A model generated the notes under the pieces. That model saw only the letters and a program-made list of their open reading frames with translations. It ran no database searches and had not been told where the DNA came from. Positions 1-5,628 of a stretch of DNA of 8,523 bases are shown piece after piece. Each line of letters begins with the position of its first letter. Position 1 is the stretch's first letter. A program made the position numbers and the translations under genes. The stretch is from an uncultured Oscillospiraceae bacterium (lineage in GTDB: Bacteria > Bacillota > Clostridia > Oscillospirales > Ruminococcaceae): positions 1 to 8,523 of the forward strand of contig CAKTAM010000082.1 in NCBI GenBank assembly GCA_934527255.1, written 5' to 3'.

Positions 1-426
1 ATACTGGATATAGCCAAGCATTTTGTGCTGCCGGCCATTACGCTGACCATTATCAGCATCGGCGGCCTGATGCGCTATACCCGTACCAATATGCTGGAAG
101 TTCTGAACGCCGATTACATCCGCACTGCACGGGCCAAAGGCGTTCCGGAAAAGAAGGTTATCAATTATCATGCTTTCCGCAACACGCTGATTCCGCTGGT
201 CACCACGCTGGGCGGCAGCTTGCCGGGCCTGTTCTCCGGCGCGCTGATTACCGAGACCCTGTTCGGCATCCGCGGCATTGGATATGCTTCGTATTATGCC
301 ATGGTCAACGGCGACATTCCGTTCACCATGTTCTACCTTGCCTTTATGGCGATTATGACGCTGTTGGGCAACCTGATTTCTGACCTGTTGTACGCCGTGG
401 TTGACCCGCGCGTGCGCTTGAGCTGA
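1..426 (+). CDS. oppB: Oligopeptide ABC transporter permease OppB/DppB, C-terminal part (5' end cut by window)
   Basis: The reading frame is open from base 1, so this is the last 141 residues of a larger protein and the in-frame GTG at 25 is not its start. It is the first transmembrane subunit of a peptide/nickel-type (Opp/Dpp) ABC importer in the cytoplasmic membrane. The cytoplasmic EAA coupling loop, which docks on an ATPase subunit, is visible as DYIRTARAKGVPEKKV followed by a FRNTLIPL stretch. After it come two hydrophobic spans and the family-typical C-terminal end VDPRVRLS. About 165 to 180 residues are missing upstream, judging from usual OppB length. The stop overlaps the ribosome binding site of the next gene, so the two permeases are cotranscribed. 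The family assignment is firm; the peptide substrate is inferred from the family. Confidence 0.93.
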   Translation: MLDIAKHFVLPAITLTIISIGGLMRYTRTNMLEVLNADYIRTARAKGVPEKKVINYHAFRNTLIPLVTTLGGSLPGLFSGALITETLFGIRGIGYASYYAMVNGDIPFTMFYLAFMAIMTLLGNLISDLLYAVVDPRVRLS

Positions 427-431
427 GGAGG
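426..431 (+). promoter_or_regulatory. Ribosome binding site of oppC
   Basis: A perfect AGGAGG begins on the last base of the oppB stop codon and lies 8 bases before the ATG at 440. It fixes the oppC start and couples its translation to oppB. Confidence 0.85.
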
Positions 432-439
432 AATTTGGA

Positions 440-2491
440 ATGGCTTCATACAATCTGAACAAAATCCTCAAGGAAAAGGCACAGGCGGAAAACAAACAGG
501 AAAAAGACAAAATGGATCTGGGCGACGCGGCTCGTGTCAAGGTGCTGTCGCCCAGCCGTCAGGTGTTCAAGCGCTTCATCCGCAACAAGCTGGCGGTGTT
601 CGGCACCGTGCTGCTCATCATCATGTTTGTGTTCTCGTTCTGCGGGCCGTGGTTCTACCACTACGGTCAGAAGCAGGTGTTCTATAAATATGATGCCCAG
701 AACGTGGATTATGCTCTGGCAAAGCAGCGTACCGAATATGTGGGCTACAAAATCGATGACAGTGTGGAGATTGACCGCACCGTCAGCAGCAAAATGAACA
801 CCTATGCCTCCAAGATGGAGAGCGAGGGCCTGAGCTCGCTGGTTGTCAATGAAAACGGCCAGCCTTATCTTGTGGAAAAAACGGCCGACAATATTTATCA
901 GCTCAGCGAGTATGCGCTGGATCAGCTGGGTACTTTTGGCCACAGCGAAACCAAGGTTGCTTCCTACAGCATGAAAGGCCACCAGCTGCAGTATGCCGAC
1001 GGCGTTTCGGCGGATGACGCGTTTGAGGCTGCCGTAAACAAAAACGTCAAGGGCAAAAGCGGTGAATTTACCAGCGGCGGTGTTACGTATACTTTCCGCG
1101 CCGGCAGCGGCAAAACCTTTGACATTTATGCTGTGACCGATGGCTTTACCTATACGACGGATGCTGCTTTGGGGGCCGATTTTGAAGCGGCCGTTCTGGC
1201 AGCAGCCGAGGCCGGCGAGGAGAAGGTGACGTTCGACGGCGTCGAATACAGCCTGACCCTGACGGAGGAAGGCGGCAGCTTCGGCGTGGCCGGCGAAAGT
1301 GTTCCGGTCAGCCTGTACAGCCGCTATGCATTGGATCTGCGTGAGACGGGGGCTTCGGCTTCGGATGCGTTCCGTGTAGCCGCTCTGGAAGCCGCTGCCA
1401 ATGGCACCGGCAAGTTTACGGCGGACGGCGCCTCTTATACCATCAAAGCCGCCGAGGATGCCCTGATCATTTATGATTCGGCCAATGAAGAATATGCCGA
1501 ATTTACCACCTTTGTCATCCGCCGCTACAACGGTGATGACACCATGGAGTACGGCCTGAAAAAAGCCCTGATCGACCAGATCGAAGAGATGGAGTCGGCG
1601 GGCAAACAATCCGGCACCTTCAGTTATGTGCTGCCGCAGCAGGGCTCGGACGGCAAGTACGTCTATGACGAAGAGGGCAACCTTCAGTACAGTGACGGTG
1701 AGTTGACGGTTACCTGCCGCAATACCGGTGAATATGTTGTCAACTGCGAGCAGACCATTTACCTGATCGATATTTACGCTTCGCCCTCCCGCACGCACCT
1801 GCTGGGCACCGACGGCGACGGCTTTGATGTGTTGGCCCGCATCATGTACGGCGGCCGCATCTCGCTGATGGTCGGCTTCGTCGTGGTCATTCTGGAAACA
1901 GTGCTGGGCGTCATCATGGGCGGCCTGGCCGGTTATTTCGGCGGCTGGGTCGACAACCTCATCATGCGTCTGGTGGATATCTTCTACTGCCTGCCGATGA
2001 TGCCCATCATGATCATCATCGGCGCGGTGATGGACGCCATGCGTATGGGAACCTACATTCGTCTGATGGTCATGATGGCGGCGCTGGGCGTTATGGGCTG
2101 GGCCGGTGTGGCTCGTCTGGTGCGCGGCCAGATCCTCTCGCTGCGCGAGCAGGAGTTCATGGTGGCGACCGAGGCGACCGGTATGCCGGTCAACCGCCGC
2201 ATTTTCCGCCACCTGATCCCCAACGTTATGCCGCAGCTGATCGTTACCGCCACCATGGGCCTTGGCAGCGTCATCCTGACCGAATCCACTCTGTCCTTCC
2301 TGGGCTTGGGCGTAAAACACCCGCTGGCAACGTGGGGCACCATGATCAACTCGGTGTCTACGGCCACGGCTATGACCCATTACACCTACATCTGGATCCC
2401 GGTCGGCTTCCTTATCTGCCTGACGGTTATCGCCTTCAACTTTGTGGGCGACGGTCTGCGCGATGCGTTTGACCCCAAGATGAAACGGTAA
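440..2491 (+). CDS. oppC: Oligopeptide ABC transporter permease OppC with a giant extracytoplasmic loop
   Basis: This is the second permease of the Opp/Dpp importer, 683 residues against about 300 for ordinary OppC. Residues 1-50 are a charged cytoplasmic segment with the family motif FKRFIRNKLAVFG at its end. TM1 spans about 52-70. The conserved core resumes near residue 447 with SPSRTHLLGTDGDG, which replaces the usual GTDxxGRD sequence, and then gives five hydrophobic spans between about 473 and 668. The EAA loop is at about 572-595 (ATEATGMPVNRRIF, then HLIPN), and the end is FDPKMKR. Residues about 75-446 therefore form an external domain of roughly 370 residues where a short loop is normal. 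Within it, about 187-233, 243-290 and 305-349 are diverged copies of one unit. The domain may help capture peptide or dock OppA; that is inference. Start chosen from the RBS at 426. Confidence 0.94.
   Translation: MASYNLNKILKEKAQAENKQEKDKMDLGDAARVKVLSPSRQVFKRFIRNKLAVFGTVLLIIMFVFSFCGPWFYHYGQKQVFYKYDAQNVDYALAKQRTEYVGYKIDDSVEIDRTVSSKMNTYASKMESEGLSSLVVNENGQPYLVEKTADNIYQLSEYALDQLGTFGHSETKVASYSMKGHQLQYADGVSADDAFEAAVNKNVKGKSGEFTSGGVTYTFRAGSGKTFDIYAVTDGFTYTTDAALGADFEAAVLAAAEAGEEKVTFDGVEYSLTLTEEGGSFGVAGESVPVSLYSRYALDLRETGASASDAFRVAALEAAANGTGKFTADGASYTIKAAEDALIIYDSANEEYAEFTTFVIRRYNGDDTMEYGLKKALIDQIEEMESAGKQSGTFSYVLPQQGSDGKYVYDEEGNLQYSDGELTVTCRNTGEYVVNCEQTIYLIDIYASPSRTHLLGTDGDGFDVLARIMYGGRISLMVGFVVVILETVLGVIMGGLAGYFGGWVDNLIMRLVDIFYCLPMMPIMIIIGAVMDAMRMGTYIRLMVMMAALGVMGWAGVARLVRGQILSLREQEFMVATEATGMPVNRRIFRHLIPNVMPQLIVTATMGLGSVILTESTLSFLGLGVKHPLATWGTMINSVSTATAMTHYTYIWIPVGFLICLTVIAFNFVGDGLRDAFDPKMKR
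998..1486 (+). repeat. Three-copy protein repeat inside the external loop of OppC
   Basis: Three diverged units lie at about 998-1138, 1166-1309 and 1352-1486, with starts 168 and 186 bases apart. Each reads roughly D-A/D-F-x-x-A-V/A, a short Ala-rich helix, a Gly/Lys turn, then K/E-F/V-T, a short gap, G-V/A-x-Y-T/S and a second strand. The matching stretches are DDAFEAAV and GGVTYTF, ADFEAAV and DGVEYSL, and SDAFRVAAL and DGASYTI. YALD also recurs at residues 158 and 296, suggesting a wider unit or a fourth, decayed copy. No family name is recognised. Helix-plus-hairpin folding is inferred from the pattern. Confidence 0.6.
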
Positions 2492-2496
2492 GGAGG
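2491..2496 (+). promoter_or_regulatory. Ribosome binding site of oppD
   Basis: AGGAGG starts on the last base of the oppC stop codon, 11 bases before the ATG at 2508. A second weaker GAGG lies at 2501-2504, close to the start codon. The arrangement repeats that of oppB-oppC and implies coupled translation. Confidence 0.75.
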
Positions 2497-2507
2497 TACA
2501 GAGGATT

Positions 2508-3698
2508 ATGGCTGAGAAGAAGAGAAAAGGCGCTTCTTATCTGTCGGGCAGCACCTCGCGGAAGATCACCAAGTTCAACCGCAAGGTTACCCGCAAGCTG
2601 GAAAAAGAGCGCGAGAATGCCCATAAAAACCCCGAGCTTTACACCACCAAAATGCGCGACCCCAACAATGCGGTCGAATTTGATAACGTTTGTTCGTATT
2701 TCTTCACCGACATTGGTACGGTGAAGGCGGTGGATGGTGTTTCGTTCGATGTGCCCAAGTGCTCAACGGTTGGTATCGTGGGCGAGTCCGGCTGCGGCAA
2801 ATCCGTCACCAGTCTGTCGCTGATGCAGCTGCTGCAGCGCCCCAGCGGGCAGACGGTCGGCGGCGAGATCCGCTTCAACATCGGCGATGGCAAGGCATAC
2901 AACATTGTCAATCTGCCCACCAGCAAAATGCAGGAAATTCGCGGCAACCGTGTTTCGATGATCTTTCAGGAGCCCATGACCAGCCTGAACCCGGTGTTCA
3001 AGATCGGTGCGCAGGTCAATGAGGTGCTGGAGCTGCACCATCCGGAAATGAGCAAGGAAGAGATCAAGGCGCGCACGCTGGAAATGCTGGGCCTTGTCGG
3101 CATTGCCAACAAGGAAGGCGTGTACGAAATGTACCCGCACGAGCTTTCCGGCGGTATGCGGCAGCGTGTGATGATTGCCATTGCCTTGGCCTGCAGCCCC
3201 GAGCTGATTGTGGCAGACGAACCGACCACGGCTCTGGACGTGACCATTCAGGCACAGATTCTGGATCTGCTGCGTGATCTGAAAAACAAGATCAACTCTT
3301 CCATCATGCTGATTACGCATGACTTGGGCGTTGTGGCCAGCATGGCAGATTATGTTGTGGTCATGTATGCCGGCCGCGTGATCGAAAAGGGCACGGCGGA
3401 TGATATTTTCCACCATCCCTGCCACCCCTACACCATCGGCCTGATGAAATCCAAGCCGGTCGTGGGCAAAAAGGTCGACGAGCTGTACAACATCCGCGGC
3501 AGCGTGCCCAACCCGGTCGATATGCCCAACTACTGCTACTTTAAGGATCGCTGCGATTATTGCTGTGACAAGTGCAACGGCGTTTACCCGCCCGAGATCA
3601 AAATCAGCGATACGCATGTGGTCTCCTGCTACCGCTTCTTTGATGAGGGCGAGGTACAGGGCTATCCCAAATCCGTGAATGTGGAGGATCTGCTGTAA
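2508..3698 (+). CDS. oppD: Oligopeptide ABC transporter ATP-binding protein OppD
   Basis: This is the first cytoplasmic ATPase of the importer, 396 residues. Motifs are complete and in order: Walker A GESGCGKS at 92-99, Q-loop Gln154 in FQEP, ABC signature LSGGMRQR at 213-220, Walker B LIVADEPT at 233-240 with catalytic Glu238, and the switch His271. The C-terminal Opp/Dpp extension starts with HPYTIGL (306-312) and is Cys-rich (343, 349, 352, 353, 356, 374). In structurally studied relatives such cysteines are reported to hold an iron-sulfur cluster; whether they do here is inference. Oddities are a Lys/Arg-rich N-terminal extension of about 55 residues before the ATPase fold, and a Tyr-Cys in place of the usual Gly-Cys at the first cluster cysteine. 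It pairs with OppF as a heterodimer to drive OppB/OppC. The last base of its stop is the first base of oppF. Confidence 0.95.
   Translation: MAEKKRKGASYLSGSTSRKITKFNRKVTRKLEKERENAHKNPELYTTKMRDPNNAVEFDNVCSYFFTDIGTVKAVDGVSFDVPKCSTVGIVGESGCGKSVTSLSLMQLLQRPSGQTVGGEIRFNIGDGKAYNIVNLPTSKMQEIRGNRVSMIFQEPMTSLNPVFKIGAQVNEVLELHHPEMSKEEIKARTLEMLGLVGIANKEGVYEMYPHELSGGMRQRVMIAIALACSPELIVADEPTTALDVTIQAQILDLLRDLKNKINSSIMLITHDLGVVASMADYVVVMYAGRVIEKGTADDIFHHPCHPYTIGLMKSKPVVGKKVDELYNIRGSVPNPVDMPNYCYFKDRCDYCCDKCNGVYPPEIKISDTHVVSCYRFFDEGEVQGYPKSVNVEDLL
3683..3687 (+). promoter_or_regulatory. Ribosome binding site of oppF, inside the oppD coding end
   Basis: GGAGG lies within the last codons of oppD, 10 bases before the ATG at 3698. 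Together with the TAATG stop/start overlap it selects the oppF start and indicates translational coupling. Confidence 0.75.
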
Positions 3699-4828
3699 TG
3701 GAACAGAAAAACAACGATGTTCTCAACGAATACGCTTCCTCCGGCTTTGACGGTGCGGAAAAGGACCCGCAGTATCTGCTGGTCGTCAAGCATCTGAAAA
3801 AGTACTTTCCCATCAAATCCAGCTTTTTCAAAATGACAGTCGGCAACGTGAAGGCCGTAGACGACATTTCGTTCAAGGTCAAGCGCGGTACGACCATGGG
3901 TCTGGTGGGCGAATCCGGCTGCGGCAAATCCACCGCCGGGCGCACCATCCTGCGCCTGCAGGAAAAGACCTCCGGCGAGGTCTACTTTGACGGACAGGAT
4001 ATTTTCAAGCTCTCCAAAAAGGAGCTGCGCGCCATCCGTCCCAAAATTCAGATCATTTTTCAGGATCCGTATTCCAGCCTGTCGCCGCGTCTGCCTGTCG
4101 GTGAGATCATCGCCGAGGCCGTGCGCGAGCACAACATTGTGCCGGAAAACGAGCTGGATGATTATATCACCCGCGTGATGAAGGCCTGCGGCCTGGAGGA
4201 ATACCACAAGGATCGTTACCCGCACGAGTTTTCGGGCGGCCAGCGGCAGCGCATCTGCATTGCCCGTGCTCTGGCCCTGAACCCCGATTTCATCCTGTGT
4301 GACGAGCCGGTCTCCGCACTGGACGTTTCCATTCAGGCGCAGATCATCAACCTGCTGAAGGATCTGCAGCGCGAGTTCGGCCTGACCTATCTGTTCATTT
4401 CGCATGACCTGAGCGTTGTCGAGCACATTTCCGACACGGTCGGCGTTATGTATCTGGGCAATCTGGTCGAGTATGCGCCGACGGATAAAATTTTCTCCAA
4501 CCCCCTGCACCCGTACACCAAGGCGCTGTTCAGCGCCATTCCGGTGCCCGATCCCGATTATAAGATGGATCGTATCGTGCTGGAGGGCAGCATCCCTTCG
4601 CCCGCCAACCCGCCTCACGGCTGCAAATTCCACACCCGCTGTGCGCAGTGCATGGAAATTTGCAAGCATGTCGAGCCGGATTTCCGCGAGATCGAGCCGG
4701 AGCATTTCTGCGCCTGTCACCTGTACAACAGCGAGGAGCGCAACGCCGAGCTGAAGCCGGTGCTGGAAAAGGCGATCGCGGCCGAAAAGGCCGAGGCTGC
4801 CAAGGCGGAGAAGAACAAAAAGAAATAA
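3698..4828 (+). CDS. oppF: Oligopeptide ABC transporter ATP-binding protein OppF
   Basis: This is the second cytoplasmic ATPase of the importer, 376 residues. It shows Walker A GESGCGKS at 71-78, Q-loop Gln122 in FQDP, signature FSGGQRQR at 178-185, Walker B FILCDEP with Glu203, D-loop SALD and switch His236. The sequence DPYSSLSPR after the Q-loop is typical of OppF/DppF rather than OppD. The Opp-type C-terminal extension follows (HPYTKAL at 271-277), with cysteines at 309, 315, 318, 322, 338 and 340 in the family pattern GCxFxxRC. From about 344 a charged Glu/Lys/Ala-rich tail runs to a poly-lysine end; it is longer than usual and probably helical. Both ATPase sites look intact. The gene overlaps oppD by one base. 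Confidence 0.95.
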   Translation: MEQKNNDVLNEYASSGFDGAEKDPQYLLVVKHLKKYFPIKSSFFKMTVGNVKAVDDISFKVKRGTTMGLVGESGCGKSTAGRTILRLQEKTSGEVYFDGQDIFKLSKKELRAIRPKIQIIFQDPYSSLSPRLPVGEIIAEAVREHNIVPENELDDYITRVMKACGLEEYHKDRYPHEFSGGQRQRICIARALALNPDFILCDEPVSALDVSIQAQIINLLKDLQREFGLTYLFISHDLSVVEHISDTVGVMYLGNLVEYAPTDKIFSNPLHPYTKALFSAIPVPDPDYKMDRIVLEGSIPSPANPPHGCKFHTRCAQCMEICKHVEPDFREIEPEHFCACHLYNSEERNAELKPVLEKAIAAEKAEAAKAEKNKKK

Positions 4829-4843
4829 GCCGCTGTGCGGGAG

Positions 4844-4873
4844 CGCTGCGTGTGTGGGCATGTGCACACAGCG
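4844..4873 (+). other. Intercistronic hairpin between oppF and the small membrane protein gene
   Basis: CGCTG (4844-4848) pairs with CAGCG (4869-4873), and TGTG (4851-4854) with CACA (4865-4868), leaving a two-base bulge and a ten-base loop. No T-run follows, so it does not look like an intrinsic terminator. It could affect mRNA stability or processing at the operon's end. The feature is weak. Confidence 0.3.
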
Positions 4874-4896
4874 TTCGGCGTACGGCAGCACAGCAA

Positions 4897-4903
4897 AAGG
4901 GGG
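4897..4903 (+). promoter_or_regulatory. Ribosome binding site of the small membrane protein gene
   Basis: AAGGGGG lies 9 bases before the GTG at 4913. It is the reason for choosing this start over the in-frame GTG at 4835, which has no comparable site. Confidence 0.55.
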
Positions 4904-4912
4904 CGTTCCTGC

Positions 4913-5161
4913 GTGAAAAAGAAGCACGGGCCGCTGCCGCCGGATGACGACGGCCGCACCATTGCGGATATGAACGTTGAGGGGATGCCCTGGTACGTCA
5001 ACAAAGAGCAGCGCGGCAATGACGAGCCCCTGCAGCTGACGCGGGAGCAAAGCCGCGCCGTGATCGGCGGCGTGCTGAAGGCCGCCCTGCTGATCGCCGC
5101 CGTGTTTGGCGGAGTGTATCTGCTGTTTTTGCTGTTCTGTGATTTGGTCTGGTTTGCCTGA
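4913..5161 (+). CDS. Small single-span membrane protein of unknown function
   Basis: The predicted product has 82 residues from a GTG start. It opens with a basic MKKK, followed by a hydrophilic segment containing DDDGRTIADM and the sequence GMPWY. One hydrophobic span (about residues 50-75, VIGGVLKAALLIAAVFGGVY and on) follows and it ends DLVWFA. The Lys-rich N-terminus and the Lys/Arg residues before the span suggest that the first 45 or so residues face the cytoplasm. The DDGRTIADM stretch looks like a constrained motif rather than a random tail, but I do not recognise a characterised family. It lies 84 bases after oppF on the same strand and before the operon terminator, so it is probably the last gene of the transcript. 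A link to peptide uptake is only positional. A longer reading from 4835 adds 26 residues rich in Cys, His and Arg and is less likely. Confidence 0.65.
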   Translation: MKKKHGPLPPDDDGRTIADMNVEGMPWYVNKEQRGNDEPLQLTREQSRAVIGGVLKAALLIAAVFGGVYLLFLLFCDLVWFA

Positions 5162-5218
5162 GCTGCTCTGTGCCCGCAGGGGAAAGCAGGCGGCCTGGCT
5201 GAAAAAGAAGAGAAAGAA

Positions 5219-5250
5219 CGCCCGGTGTGATGATTCACACCGGGCGTTTT
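5219..5250 (+). terminator. Intrinsic terminator of the opp operon
   Basis: A perfect 12-bp stem (5219-5230 with 5235-5246, sequence CGCCCGGTGTGA) closes a TGAT loop and is followed by TTTTCT. An A-rich stretch precedes it. It lies 57 bases after the stop of the small membrane protein gene. The flanking A and T runs suggest it could also act weakly on the other strand. Confidence 0.92.
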
Positions 5251-5254
5251 CTAT

Positions 5255-5540
5255 TGGTTAGCTTTAGCGGAACAATAACCCCCAGCTCTGCTGGGATGGA
5301 TAAAAAAGCTTTAGCTTCAAGAATCGAGCAAAGCGAGAAGCAAAGAAATTCTGCTGATTAAATCGCTTTCATTTTGGATAATCGCCCGTTCACGGGCAGC
5401 AGTGCAAGTGATGCAGGCGACAGATTATTCGATGCCTCTTGAGAGGCTTGCCAGTAATAAGCCCTTATAGGGCTTACTCAAGCCACCGGCTTAGCCGAGG
5501 GTTCTGACTGTCTGTTGCCCTGCACAGCTTCAAACGCTTC
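5255..5540. ncRNA. Highly structured intergenic element: candidate non-coding RNA or palindrome-rich non-autonomous mobile element
   Basis: No coding frame is supported. GC is about 47% (hand count of 5251-5550), below the flanks. In order on the plus strand: CCCAGC/GCTGGG (5281-5286 with 5290-5295); AAGC/GCTT (5306-5309 with 5314-5317); AAAGCGA/TCGCTTT (5330-5336 with 5363-5369); GGATAATC/GATTATTC, 8 bp with one G-U (5376-5383 with 5423-5430); GCCCG/CGGGC (5384-5388 with 5393-5397); GCCTC/GAGGC (5434-5438 with 5443-5447); a composite arm CTTG-AGTAA-GCCC (5447-5464) with GGGC-TTACT-CAAG (5470-5482); and CGGC/GCCG (5487-5490 with 5494-5497). A longer helix joins 5406-5423 to 5512-5530 and crosses the 5376/5430 pairing. 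AGCTTTAGC is repeated directly at 5260-5268 and 5307-5315. This density is far beyond chance. Strand, ends and function are not known; an IS200/IS605-derived element or omega-RNA-like transcript is one option, not shown. Confidence 0.5.
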
Positions 5541-5557
5541 AGGTAAAAAACAGAAAA

Positions 5558-5597
5558 GGCCCCGGACGCCGAAAACAGGAAAATGGCGTCCGGGGCC
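5558..5597 (-). terminator. Intrinsic terminator of the minus-strand surface protein gene
   Basis: A perfect 13-bp stem (5558-5570 with 5585-5597, GGCCCCGGACGCC on the plus strand) closes a 14-base loop. Read on the minus strand it is followed by TTTTCTGTTTTTT. It begins 31 bases after the stop codon at 5629, the normal place for this gene's terminator. Confidence 0.9.
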
Positions 5598-5628
5598 AGC
5601 CAAAAGGAAAGGAGCAGTCAGAGAAAGA

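Noticed and set aside
446..2380. A 644-codon minus-strand open frame opposite oppC
   Set aside because: The translation is His/Asp/Gln-rich with no domain, has no ribosome binding site, and lies wholly opposite a recognised permease gene. It is a shadow frame.
4844..4873. Hairpin after oppF considered as the operon terminator
   Set aside because: It has a bulge and is followed by TTCGGCG rather than a T-run. The perfect terminator at 5219-5250 lies after the next gene.
4835..4912. Upstream GTG start for the small membrane protein, adding 26 residues
   Set aside because: No ribosome binding site precedes it, the added residues overlap the intercistronic hairpin and look random, and AAGGGGG is well placed for the GTG at 4913.
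2763..5050. Long minus-strand frames opposite oppD and oppF (284 and 462 codons)
   Set aside because: Both are opposite intact ABC ATPases with all motifs and have no recognisable protein features of their own.
5255..5540. Naming the element a HEARO/IscB omega-RNA or a group II intron remnant
   Set aside because: No IscB, TnpB, TnpA or reverse transcriptase frame lies beside it, no group II domain V signature was seen, and the primary sequence did not match the omega-RNA sequence I could recall. The omega-RNA idea is kept only as an alternative.
5255..5540. CRISPR array
   Set aside because: The hairpins differ in sequence and spacing, and there are no repeated units of 24 bases or more separated by spacers.
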